Below are positions 1-10,130 of a DNA stretch of 64,000 nt, piece after piece (within the stretch, counting starts at the first letter, position 1; every line of letters begins with the position of its first letter). Where the stretch lies: contig OV050032.1 in NCBI GenBank assembly GCA_920105625.2, positions 6,737,129 to 6,801,128 of the forward strand, written 5' to 3'. The stretch comes from Clusia tigrina (lineage: Eukaryota; Arthropoda; Insecta; Diptera; Clusiidae). Both the position numbers and the translations under genes were made by a program. The notes beneath the pieces were generated by a model. That model saw only the letters and a list, made by a program, of their open reading frames with translations. It did not search any database and was not told the DNA's origin.

Positions 1-1580
1 CTCGGTTTTGTGAGTAGAGAGCTACCAAGCAAGTTACGCGCTACCCCGCAAGTTACATGCTTCCACCGGCAAATTTGAATTGAGAAGGAAAGTGACTTGA
101 ATTATTCCAGGGAATAGATTCATTCTTGTAGATCTTTGACTCATATGGTTGTATATACGTTGTTAGCCTCAACACAATTATGGAACAAAGAGGAAATCTA
201 TTCACAGATCTGGAAGTTGCCTTTGCGGAGTCACTACTGCCCATTCGCCTTGTATGCAGCAGGCAGGCAGGATTGTTGTGTTATGGGTGGGTAGTCGGGT
301 TAAGCATAGCTCAGTACCCCTACAACTGCATACTAATCCTCTGATCATCTCTAAGTCTACCATCTGCGCGAGTAAGCAAGAAAAACACGAGTAGTCCTCA
401 TGTTGGCCACATTCGTCGTTTTGCAGTAATAAAGATGAAATGTTACTCATGTTGTCAGTCGTCATGTTGGCCTTTGCTATGTTCACATTCTTCGTTTTGC
501 AGTAATCAACACGAACTGTTACTTGGCAGATTCAAGCCTTTGGAGTACAATGTACCACAGTACCAGAGTGCTCTGGCAAAGAAGAACCATAGTAGAGTGC
601 ACAACAAAACTGTTTATTTCATGCACAAAACAAATCCTCGCCTGTTTTAAGCTTTTCGTTAATTACCACCAGTGTAGGTACTTTCCGATCTCTCTTTGAT
701 AGCATTAGTTCGTAGGACATGACACACGTTTATTGATTACTGTGGTGTTTGCTCGGTATCGACCCTCAGAAATATCCTTTAAACGTACGAGTAGGCCAGT
801 TAATGAGTCCGTACTGCTTCACTTGTCAACTTCGCCATGTACTCGCAGGCCTTGGGAAGAATTGTAACCGAAATTACGCAAAATATGCGAAAAATTCTAT
901 TAAAATCTAAAAATATACCATCAGGAATCACCTGCCTGCCAAACGAAATAACTTCGTGCGTCCAAACGCACTTCGAGCGTCTGACAGAAGTAGCTCCAAA
1001 ATTATTTCGCCACGGCAGAAAAAACCAAACCAATTCAACTTTTTGCTGTGACATTTAACATTGACCAAATTAGCGGAGGGCAAAAACATTTGCTCCTGCG
1101 AATGCCACAAATTCCTGGCCAGCAATTGGATTTCGTATTTCGCTGGGCTGCGCTGCGCTGCGAACGGAACCGCACCGAACACTCAGCAAATGGTACAGAA
1201 ATCACGGCCAGCAGCAAAAAAACTGGACTAACGTAGCAATAGTTGGCAGGAGCCCACAGAAAGAACAGTAGCCGAAGAGCACAGCGATTACTGAACGCCG
1301 TGGAGAAGGTGCGGACGAGATCGATCGAAGGGAAAGCAAAAAGTGATCAATGATTATCAAGTATTGACGAGCCAACAGCTTCGAAGACTGGCTGGCAAGT
1401 TGGCAGGCAGGACACAAGCGTAATGCCTGTGTCACAGTAGCAGCTCCAACTGTCACACCCTCATTAAATCGGCCCCATTCTTGACATAAGTTATCCCAGT
1501 CTCCCAGCAAGAATAAGGAAAACTGCCTGATCCATCCAACTGAATACGTGGTGTCTTTGGGAAAATGGGCACTAGCAGCT
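1..1580. other. gene-free stretch, nothing recognised
   Basis: I see no coding region, RNA gene or repeat that I can support here. The open frames are short, overlap on both strands and carry no recognisable domain. The composition is ordinary mixed AT-rich fly non-coding DNA. Confidence 0.5.
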
Positions 1581-1780
1581 CTCGATCTGAGGCTCGAGAG
1601 TCATACTCGATCTGAGGCTCGAGAGTCATACTCGATCTGAGGCTCGAGAGTCATACTCGATCTGAGGCTCGAGAGTCATACTCGATCTGAGGCTCGAGAG
1701 TCATACTCGATCTGAGGCTCGAGAGTCATACTCGATCTGAGGCTCGAGAGTCATACTCGATCTGAGGTTCGAGAGTCATA
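1581..1780. repeat. 25-bp minisatellite, 8 units
   Basis: Eight consecutive 25-bp units starting at CTCGATCTGAGG occupy exactly 200 bp. Seven look identical and the eighth differs by one C-to-T change. Each unit holds the palindrome CTCGAG and the nearby sequence CTCGAT, so single strands could fold. The near-perfect identity suggests recent expansion or homogenisation. The unit length is not a multiple of three, and no protein is implied. Confidence 0.97.
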
Positions 1781-3848
1781 CCCGCCGAAAAGAAGACACA
1801 GAATTCACAGCGCCGATTGCTGTTGTTGCAAGTGTAACACACGCATAGGCCCCCGCGGATGCGCAGTAGGAAGTAGACCGACCGTTTAAATTGGTGGCGT
1901 ACTTAATGCTTTCTGATTCTTTGATTTTGTTTTGCGCTCATCATAGCCACGGCATAACGAACTGTGTACTGGCTGCAAGAAATAATTATCAGAATCAGCT
2001 ACGGCAATAGCCGCAACAACGACAACAACAACAACATCAATAAGAACATCAACAAGAGGCGAACAGTGTCTGGCAAGATAACTTTTGATCGAGCGCGACA
2101 ATGGTTTTTCTTCCTTTTACTCGTAGCTGCTTGACAGACGCGTCTTTACGATGAGTAGCCGCAGCGTTTCAGAAAAAGCATTCGCTAAGCCTGAGGTGGG
2201 AAAAAGTGATGATTGCAGCAATAGCAGGCGGCATCCTGGGGCCACATTTGCGTCATTTAACGCTAATGCAGCCGAAACAATTCCGGCTTCCTGCTCACAC
2301 ACGCAACCGTAATCATGCTTCAGGCCCAATTCTGTCTATGGCCCAACTCCCGCAGGACATCAAACATCCACGCTACTCCACCGCGCCTAAATGTGGTCTG
2401 CGACTCTTCTGAGCTATTCATATTTTATGAGTATCTCATGGTCGAGCAAATAGTCATACACGCAGCGAAGTGTTCCAGCCGAGCTGCTGACATAACAAAC
2501 TTCTCCACGCCAGCCGAAGGTCCACTTTTTGTGTTGCGATTTGTAGCAATTTTTTTTGTCCACTGTCGACAGAGCAATCCATGTCGCACATTGCAGCAAG
2601 CATTGTTGACAAATGCGCAGCGAGCCAACAACCGGGCAAGTCGGCTGTACAACATAAACACCACCAGCACCAGCACCGGCATCGGCACCGGCACCAACAG
2701 TAGCAGCAACAACAACAACAGCGAACGACAGACAACATGTTGCTCAGTGTTTTTGCGGGCTGTTGTTGTCGTGCACTTCAGGTGTTGTATTCCTGATAGA
2801 GCTAGGTTTCTAGCGAGTCTGCTGCTGCCGTTGCTGCCCGCTACCGCCCTGCCCACAGGAACGTAGGAGCGAGCATTTTGTTTTGATTGAAGTGAGTTGG
2901 TGCGGCTCGTGTGTGCATTGCATTGGCCGGTAAGTGTATTCTGGTGCAATTGCTTTCATGTTGCTGCAGTTGTTGTTGCTGCGCTGCTATTTTGCTATTG
3001 ACTATTTATGGTCGCTTGCTAGTTTTTGTCAAGTAGCGTGTTATGCGACTAATTGGATATGAAGGGAGCTTAAATAGCAGAGCATTGTTCTACATAATTA
3101 GCTTTGTTCACCGAACGGCGGTTATGACGAAGTCATTGATGATGATGATGATTACGATGATGATGATAATGATAGTGATGATGGTAATGCCTGTGATAAT
3201 GCCTATGAGGACGGAGACTATGGTGTGGCATGAGCATGAAAGCAAGGACTCTTATATTACTTATGTATGAAGACGAAAAAAAGGAAGCAATTATCCAGCA
3301 TTTTTCTGTAATTAGCAGAGCAAACCATTTACGTCGGGACGGTATGCAAGCAAAGTGCGAATTACGCTGCGAACAATTCTGGCGGCAGGTCAACGTGGCT
3401 GCCCAAAATTTCCAAAACTAACTGAGTGCTTATGCTAGCACACTTCTAAAACCAGGATTCGCATCATATTAATTCAAAAATTTCTTTTTCTTAGCACACT
3501 CCGCGTTCGGTGATTTCGCTTTGTGCCGTTTAGTTTCAGTTTGAAGCAAATCACTGTATTTCATTGAACACAAACATATCTCTATTATATCCAATTCGCA
3601 TGATCCTTTTCAATGCTAATTTCCACTTCCGAGAGTATTCACGCACCTTTTCTGCCATTATGCTATATTAAAGTACTCGAAATAATCGTGAGAGAGACTA
3701 CAACAATATTAACGTTAAGAGATGCCGTCAACGATGGGTGCTACTATAATATTGACACATGATCATCAATGATTTGTTTCATTCAAATTTACTTAGAAGA
3801 CTGTGTCGTCACAATCCATCGTTACGTAGATAAGTTTTGCTAATAGTC
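1781..3848. other. gene-free stretch with triplet microsatellites
   Basis: This is non-coding sequence. CAA/CAG-rich runs lie near 2010-2050 and 2660-2725, and a GAT/ATG-rich run lies near 3135-3215. The 183-aa open frame at 2315-2866 crosses the CAA/CAG run as poly-Asn/Thr/Ser and has no domain that I recognise. It could be untranslated leader sequence of a gene outside the window, but nothing here shows that. Confidence 0.5.
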
Positions 3849-3858
3849 CGACCACTGG

Positions 3859-4020
3859 GGCGCTGTCCTTGCGCTGACTATCACCATCCCAAGTAAGGGA
3901 ACTTTTTAGTCAGTGCTTGAACGGCGCCACAGCGTGGTATCACAATGGGCCAGTATGTGTGCTCAAGTGTGCTTTTGGCAAACTAGGCGGCCACTCCTAC
4001 CTACCTACCTACCTACCTAC
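3859..4020 (+). mobile_element. 5'-truncated non-LTR 3' end with (CCTA)n tail (family A, copy 1)
   Basis: About 160 bp match the 3' UTR seen in the copies at 5224, 6769, 44896 and 55355. The shared block contains GTGGTATCACAATGGGCC and CTTTTGGCAAACT, then GGCCACTCC and six tandem TACC units. The insertion is flanked by CGACCACTGG (3849-3858) and CGATCACTGG (4021-4030), a 10-bp target-site duplication with one mismatch. That structure fits target-primed reverse transcription with strong 5' truncation. There is no coding content. Confidence 0.85.
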
Positions 4021-4111
4021 CGATCACTGGATTCTCTAGGCAATCCCAAAAACGGTGGTTTGCAAATTTGCATCTTATTTTCGTTGAAAGTGGAGTCTTG
4101 AAAGTTTTATT

Positions 4112-4681
4112 CAATTACAGTTCACTTAAGCAATAGACAACAACACAACATAGTTTAACAAACCAAGAATGCTCAATAGTCGTCTTGAAGATGACATGAT
4201 GAGAAAGGTGGAAGAACGGTGGAGTATTGCCACATGTAAGATCGGCAAGGGCAAGTGCAAATCGTACGGCACTCAGACCAAATCGATACTGGCACTTCCA
4301 AGGAATGATTGCAGAACGGTAGTAGGAGTACTCACAGGTCACTGTCCAACGGCGGTACACGTTAAAAGGATGGCACTCACAAACAACAATGAATGCAGGA
4401 AATGTGGGGAGCAAGGCACAAGAGAAACTCTGGAGCATCTACTCTGCCTATGCCCCGCAATATCGAAAAAGCGCTTATCATTCTGGGATCGCCCTGGTTT
4501 GAAGGACTAGAAAAGGTCGCACAACAAGGAATAGTTTCTCTCTTAAGATTTGCTAAAAGCGTGTCAGTGTTCAACGATTCATACTAAAGCTCTTAAATGG
4601 CTATCCATCTGACACCGCAAAGGAGCTTGCAGGTGTATGTGAGGCCTTCACGGCCGGCCAGTCTAACATAACCTAACCTAG
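4112..4681 (+). pseudogene. non-LTR retrotransposon ORF2 C-terminus fragment
   Basis: This is the end of a retrotransposon polyprotein. The frame at 4169-4510 shows the typical C-terminal block after RNase H: LTGHCP, then a zinc-knuckle-like C-x2-C segment (CRKCGEQ), then EHLLCLCP. A frameshift near 4470 moves the rest (LGSPWFEGLEK ... LLRFAKS) into the frame ending at 4587. The 3' UTR ends in CTAACATAACCTAACCTA at about 4664-4681. RNase H and reverse transcriptase are missing, so this is a dead 5'-truncated copy. The family is I/R1/Jockey-like and the exact clade is not determined. Confidence 0.8.
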
Positions 4682-4985
4682 TCGCTGTGGAGAGCGATTC
4701 TGCTGAAACCAAACCTTGTTCAGATTAGTGGCACCGACTTTTGGAAAAATAATGCATTGATCATGGTGCGGTCATGTTCATCTTTGATTGTAATGATCAA
4801 CTGTGGCCTTCGCTGCCGGCCAGTCTAATATAACCTAACCTTGGCAAGGTCTCCAGTTGACATTGTGCTAAGAGCGTCTCCCTGTTCAGCGATTCATACT
4901 ACAGCTCTTAAATGGATATCCATCTGGCACCGCAAAGGATATTGCAGGTCTATATGTGGCCTAAGCTCTAACCTATAGTATAACA
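4682..4985 (+). mobile_element. additional non-LTR 3'-end fragments
   Basis: Sequence at 4868-4975 repeats the 3' end of the preceding copy (GATTCATACTA, AGCTCTTAAATGG, ATCCATCTG, CACCGCAAAGGA) with substitutions. Another block at 4808-4842 repeats GCCGGCCAGTCTAA followed by TATAACCTAACC. These are extra truncated 3' ends of the same family, inserted or duplicated side by side. There is no coding sequence. Confidence 0.7.
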
Positions 4986-5223
4986 AATAGCATTTTTACT
5001 TCTATAACACTCTTATCGTTATTGTTTTCAAGTCACAACTGCACTCACGCGTTGGGATGTATGCTATATTATAATCTACTTCAGTTGCTTCGAACCGATT
5101 CCACAACTATTCGTAAGTGCATCTTTGCAAAAGGGATACCAATTTGTTGACTCCTTGTTTGTGACTAGCTATTTATGATTTGTTCTTTATGGCAGTGTAC
5201 TAAACATTTTTATTACTGATTAC

Positions 5224-6240
5224 TGCGTAGTAGGTAGGTTGGTAGGAGTGGCAGCCTTCCAAGCAAAAGCACACCTGAGCACATACAATGGCTCATTGTG
5301 ATACCACACTAAGACGACGCGACTCTCCCGTCTAGGGTTGTGGGAACCACAGTGATTCCGAAATGAACCTGGCTATGTCCTTAATGTTGATGGGGGATAG
5401 TTCGGTTAAGGTAGTGAAGAATGGTGAGCCTAAGATTTTAATCTTCGCCTGGCCAGAGCTGGGCACTGACACATGAGATGAAGTACTGTCTCTTTCTCCT
5501 CCACAGAGCCGCAGCTGCGACAGATTGTGGGGCAGTGCTAGTATTTCAGCATGTTTACCAATCGGACAGTGTCCCGTGAGCTCTTTTATTGTAGTGCTGA
5601 TGGAGTTCCTGCTAATATTAAGTAGCTGACTAGTACGCCTTGTGTCAATAGTGCTCCAGATTTGTCTGGCAACACTACAAGTATGTTCCTTTACCCATGC
5701 TCTTTTGGCTGCCTCAAGTAAATATGTTTTATGGCCCATTTGACCGTGGCCAGTGGGACACCTACAACAAAATAGGGAGAGATGTCAGGGAGCAGCGTCC
5801 CTATTTTGGCCAATTCATCGGCCTCGCAGAGTCCTAAAATGTCGCTATGTCCAGGCACCCAGCACATGCGAACTTGTGAATTACCTGAGACGACGTTTAG
5901 GGAGGAGCGGCAGTTAAGTACGAGCTTAGGTCCCCAACTAGGGGCTTGATTGCCGCCTGACTATCCATGAATACGCGAATGTTCACATCGAATATTTCGT
6001 TGTGAATAAGCCACTTGGACGCTTGGAATATTGCCATTACTTCCGCCTGAAAGACGCTGCAATGGTCAGGGATACGATAGGAGAGCCTAATGCAAAGTTT
6101 GCTGGAGAAAATGCCGCAACCGAGCTTATTCTCCAGTTTGGAGCCATCCGTGTAGATGTCAGTAGAACTATCAGTGACCACTAATTTCTTGGACCATTCC
6201 TCTCTACTGAATAGTAACCTTTCATTAATTAGTAGTTCGA
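5224..6240 (-). pseudogene. non-LTR retrotransposon RNase H to 3' tail (family A, copy 2)
   Basis: Read on the minus strand, the fragment starts in the linker before RNase H. The RNase H signature follows in order: IYTDGSK, QAEVMAI, MDSQAA and, in another frame near 5800, CEADELAK. These carry the four expected acidic positions. The frame at 5332-5739 then gives the C-terminal block LTGHCPIGKH, a degenerate Cys region and LGSPFFTTLTELS. The 3' UTR has the family A block and ends in a CCTA-type tail at 5229-5244. Frameshifts separate the RNase H halves and the C-terminus, so it is not functional. Reverse transcriptase is absent (5' truncation). Confidence 0.85.
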
Positions 6241-6754
6241 TTTTAATATCATTTTAAAGTTTATCCGTGCTTTATTATGTATAGCGAAGGTAGTCTTTAA
6301 TCACAATATTTAGTCAGTAATTGTTCGATATCTATAACGTCATAACATCATTGATGATCGAATATAATAACTGTTTTGGTTATGTAAAGGACGTATAGAG
6401 AAAATTGTCTTTCGTAAGAAGATGTCCTTCATTATTATTCGCATACATGACGTGAGTTATGATTCACACCCTTCACATTGTAGGATAACTCCCAACTATT
6501 TACGTGTCAGGTGTGATGAGTATATGCAACTGAAGATGTAAGTTGACAACGTTGTGTATGAGGACTGGAATGAGGGCTGCCGACAATTTGAGTGTACATT
6601 CATGTGGGCCCCACTTAGTTAATTGCTGGTCATAGCTTTATGAACAAACTCTCCCGGTTGATAATTGCAACAAATAAACTACTCCCAAAATGAACGAATT
6701 AATCAACTTTACTTTTTTAAAGTAATTCATTTATGCTAAGACTTCATTCATTGT
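6241..6754. other. gene-free stretch
   Basis: AT-rich unique sequence with no ORF, tandem repeat or transposon block that I recognise. It separates two family A insertions on the same strand. Confidence 0.5.
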
Positions 6755-6768
6755 GATATACTATTATA

Positions 6769-7137
6769 GGTAGGTAGGTAGGAGTGGCCGCCCAGTTTGC
6801 CAAAAGCACACTTGAGCACACATACTGGCCCATTGTGATACCACGGTGTGGCGCCGTTCAAGCACTGATTAAAAAGTTATCTTACTTGGGATGGTGATAG
6901 TCAGCGCAAGGCCAGCGCCAGGAAAGGCACGACTCCCCCATCATGCTGCAGGAAACCGCTCTGATACTTTGATGAACCTTGCTATGTCCCTAATATGAAT
7001 GGATGACAGCTCTGTCAGGCTTGTAAGAAATGGGGCACCAAGGTGCGAATTCTTCTTCTGCTCAATGATGGGCAGTGGCATAAGAGGTGGAAATCCATCT
7101 CGTCCTCCTCCTCGGAGCCACAGCCTCGGCAAAAATC
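6769..7137 (-). mobile_element. 5'-truncated family A non-LTR with intact 14-bp TSD (copy 3)
   Basis: A 369-bp insert. On the minus strand it begins inside the C-terminal coding block (LGAPFLTSLTELSS, IRDIARFIK), runs through the family A 3' UTR and ends in (CCTA)n at 6769-6783. The exact 14-bp duplication GATATACTATTATA lies at 6755-6768 and 7138-7151. This is the cleanest insertion in the window: it defines both ends of the copy and shows that the CCTA tail is the true 3' terminus. Little decay suggests a relatively young insertion. Confidence 0.93.
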
Positions 7138-7440
7138 GATATACTATTATATAAGTTGGGAATTTTGGAAGTTATTTGAATCACCAACCCTCATATTGGC
7201 ATCACTCTGGGCACATGTGACAATGACACTTTCTGTGGCACTGACGATAATTTGGAGAAGGGTCCATTTCTTTATCTTCTTTTCAGTTGGTACATTGTCT
7301 TTTGGTAACTGATGACATTTTACTCTTCCGGTCTTCTTTCATGTCATTTGTGACTTATTCCCTGGCAATCCATGTCACTGATGCCTGCATCATACTTAAG
7401 TACAGTTCTATTAAAAAAATTCCAGTTCCAAATAACCACT

Positions 7441-7536
7441 GCTTCGTAGCACCCATTGTCGGAGCGTAGTTGCAGTTGGTGTTGTCCTGCTTCGTAGCAC
7501 CCATTGTCGGAGCGTAGTTGCAGTTGGTGTTGTCCT
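7441..7536. repeat. 48-bp tandem duplication
   Basis: Two identical 48-bp copies begin at 7441 and 7489 (GCTTCGTAGCACCCATTGTC). Because 48 is a multiple of three, the minus-strand open frame reads through both copies as a duplicated peptide, but nothing suggests a gene. The rest of 7152-8589 holds no supported feature. Confidence 0.95.
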
Positions 7537-8589
7537 CCCGCAATTGAGACCTTAGTCGCAACGCTTTTGATTGTTCTCTTAGGTTATGAGTATAATATGT
7601 CAGGTGGATCTTATGCTTTCCACATGGATCACTGCGTGAATCGAGGTGCCGCAAACATCAGCATAGGTCAGGCCCAATAAAGACGAATGACCACTCAGTG
7701 TTGGTGTATGACAAAAGCTAAGGAAATTTCATTAAAAGTCCCTTATGTGGATACTTGTATAAGATCAGTACAATACAATTTAACCCAATCGCTGTTTTTA
7801 ACGAGGCCTGGTTCGCTTATACCAAGTAGCGACTTGGAAAGGTGCTGCCAAGTTAGATTTTATACAAACATGGTTTGTGCGTAGAATACAACTTTTTCCA
7901 TGTAAAACATAAAATATTGCCGGAACATTTGTGGCCAGTGCTGCCAATTTTGTAGAAAGCGTGGTACCTTGCTGCCAACTCGGATGGCGAAGCGAACGTG
8001 ACTACTGTGAATGTGTTTTAAAAGTTCTTTTGTTATTTCCCCTTATTTCAATAAGTGGTCGAATGTTTATATAAAAAATGCCCCTATAACTGAATAAATC
8101 CTTATTTGTTGACATAATTTTTTGAAAATTCACATAACACGTGACAGAAGACGGAACTGGACTCATCTCCCTTTGGCAGGTACATAAAATTTGCTTTTGT
8201 TCCTAATAGCGCTAAGGCACTTTGAACGTTTCGAATATCATCTCAAGTTCCGGCATGTGATAGGGCGTCAACACTTTTCTACGGATCGGAGATATATGCA
8301 CGATTACGACAAACCATTTTTTTTTCTACGGTTAGTGTTGATTTCAGTATTTCGCTGGAAAGTATGAGCAAGTCAACTTCTTACGAGTAACTAAAGGATT
8401 GCTATGCTTATTTCTATCTTTCATTGGTTATTTCTATCTTTCGAAAGTTGTTACTAAAGATTCCTAAAATATTGACTAATCACACTTTCCCGGGATAGGA
8501 TGGGTAGCATAGAGTTTTTCTCGGCTCGCGCGTATCGTGGGTTTCCTTAGTTGTGGCAGCCTGCAATACACAAAAGAGGACTCAACTTT
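7537..8589. other. gene-free stretch upstream of the BTB gene
   Basis: No recognised coding or repeat content. The last part (8460-8589) is the region where a promoter for the BTB gene or the opposite-strand small ORF could lie, but I see no clear TATA or initiator pair. Confidence 0.4.
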
Positions 8590-8778
8590 CTAATTTACTT
8601 TTAACCTTTTCATACCATAATGAGAGTAAATTTGTATGTTATGGTGGGAAATTTTGACTACTCGACTTAAGATGACGGTGACAATTGCAGCTATCACAAT
8701 GCCAATTGCACCTAGTAAAGTGTTCCAGGCATCTTCTTCTCGTTGCACATTTTCTAAGCAATTCAATTTCAATTTCAT
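8590..8778 (-). CDS. candidate 62-aa single-pass membrane peptide
   Basis: Not recognised. The 62-codon frame encodes a charged N-terminus (residues 1-18), then a strongly hydrophobic segment at about residues 20-40 (LLGAIGIVIAAIVTVIL), followed by SRVVKI and a basic tail. That pattern fits a single transmembrane helix. The start has an A at -3. It sits within 50-250 bp of the BTB gene in opposite orientation. It could be a micropeptide gene, a remnant of a retroviral-like envelope anchor, or chance, and there is no independent evidence of expression. ATGs and hydrophobic runs arise easily in AT-rich DNA, so confidence is low. Confidence 0.25.
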   Translation of the reverse strand: MKLKLNCLENVQREEDAWNTLLGAIGIVIAAIVTVILSRVVKISHHNIQIYSHYGMKRLKVN

Positions 8779-8827
8779 ATTCTAAGCAATTTTCCAATTT
8801 TTTTAATAATTTGCTTATGCATACGCA

Positions 8828-9507
8828 GTGTTTACGGAGTCAGCAGCCTCGTTGCCCGTCCTGAGCCACTGTGTGTATTTTACGTCGGCCCGAATGACGG
8901 CCGCATGCAGATATACGACTGTCCGCAATCAGTGCTGGTCGCGCATTCAGAGGTCTTCCGGTACATGTTTGACCCCAACGGCGGAAACTGGACGCCCGCC
9001 GACCGCATCCATTTGCCCGCGATTAAGCCAAGCGACTTTAGAGTGTTTTTGGAACTGCTGCACTCAAACGACTTTTATCGCTGCAAGTTTCTGCCGACTA
9101 GCACACTGATCGGCCTATTCTTCCTCGCTTATGAGTACATAATCGATCCCCTGGAAGCTGCGTGCATCAAGTCGATGCGGTATCACATGTTGCACGGCAA
9201 CCTGATCTGCTTGGACGTAGTGGAAATGTTCGATTTCGCTTGCAACTGGTGCATCAAACTGTTGCCAGTGATGAAGAAGGTACGTACAAGTAATATAGAC
9301 ACTGGCGTACATTCATGCTTCTGTCCTTTGCAGGCGGTGAGGAAGTGTGCCTACCCCATATCGCGCTGTCCTCAAATTTATTCGTTCAACAAAGACACTT
9401 TCTTCGAGTTGGTGGACGTGTTGAGAGGAAGTATTTCCAATAAGAACTGGCAGCGTATCATCACCAATTACAGGGAGCAGTTCGGCGGTGACTTGACCGA
9501 ATACTAG
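8828..9507 (+). CDS. BTB/POZ domain protein (5' exon missing from view)
   Basis: The best host gene in the window. The translated region reads VFYVGPNDGR, then SVLVAHSEVFRYMF, DFRVFLELLHS and LIGLFFLAYEY. This order is typical of a BTB/POZ fold, and the region after it (LDVVEMFDFACNW) resembles the start of a BACK-like helical segment. BTB domains mediate dimerisation and often recruit Cullin-3 substrates, but the role of this protein is unknown. The first in-frame ATG (8905) lies inside the BTB fold. The frame is open upstream to 8758 without another ATG, so the true start is probably in an upstream exon joined at the acceptor-like ACGCAG ending at 8827. A 54-nt intron (9280-9333) interrupts the gene. 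The stop is TAG at 9505-9507. At about 205 codons it is short and lacks Kelch, PHR or zinc-finger domains. Codon usage is GC-richer than the flanks. Confidence 0.72.
9280..9333 (+). other. 54-nt intron in the BTB gene (frame-neutral)
   Basis: The sequence begins GTACGT and ends CTTTGCAG, both good fly splice signals, and its length is typical of short fly introns. It is a multiple of three and contains no in-frame stop, so retention would insert 18 residues (starting VRTSN, ending PLQ) without breaking the protein. Removing it joins VMKK to AVRKCAYP, which reads more like a continuous helix than the Cys/Thr-rich insert. Confidence 0.75.
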
Positions 9508-9610
9508 AGCGCTGATGAAGTTTTCTTTTCGCTCGACATAAAAACTCCGACATTCAAAGCTGACTCTGTTGGTGCCTGGCGATATAAATATGTCGGAAGA
9601 TTTTGTTCAA

Positions 9611-9616
9611 AATAAA
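9611..9616 (+). promoter_or_regulatory. poly(A) signal of the BTB gene
   Basis: AATAAA lies 104 nt after the BTB stop codon in AT-rich sequence. It is the first canonical hexamer downstream and gives a plausible short 3' UTR. Confidence 0.55.
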
Positions 9617-9619
9617 TAT

Positions 9620-10130
9620 TTTATGAATTTGCAACTGAGATTTTCCGGATACTTATTCGTAGTTTCTTGCAACCAACCCAGAGCCCATGAATTTATGAAG
9701 AATCATAATCGAAAACTACGCCGGACAAATTGCACGCACAGAACTAATTGGAAGGGAAATGGAGGGGGGCCGTATCTACACATGGATCTTTGCCCATAGA
9801 AGCTACCCTTGAGACGTTAGGGGCGGTCACTCATTAATGGCGACGTCTTGGTGCTCAATTGGAGGCCTCCATGCAAAGTCAGCATGTATATCCATCATCA
9901 GAGCAAATCCAACCGCCCCACAAATGCGAAGAAGAGAAGTGAAGTTAACCTTGAGATTAGTACTTCTCTCGGCTGTCCTTTATAGGCTGCGAGTACTATA
10001 GCTACTACACTCAAAGGACGGTTATCTTATTAGTATTTAACAGGCTAAAAGAACACCGCGACTCAAGAGAGATCTATGGTGCAGCCTCGTACCCAACTAA
10101 AACAGTCCTAGACTATTTATAAATCTCGTA
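9620..10130. other. gene-free stretch, probably including retroelement 3' UTR
   Basis: No supported gene. The part nearest 10130 may be the 3' UTR of the minus-strand retroelement that follows, but its 3' terminus is not marked by a clear tail or target duplication. Confidence 0.4.

Noticed and set aside
1581..1780. CRISPR-like array
   Set aside because: Units are contiguous with no unique spacers, and the DNA is clearly eukaryotic.
2315..2866. 183-codon frame with Asn/Ser/Thr run
   Set aside because: It crosses a CAA/CAG microsatellite, has no domain, and overlaps equally long frames on the other strand.
5332..6181. Host RNase H1 gene
   Set aside because: Motif spacing, the following LTGHC/Cys block and the CCTA-tailed 3' UTR show a retroelement domain.
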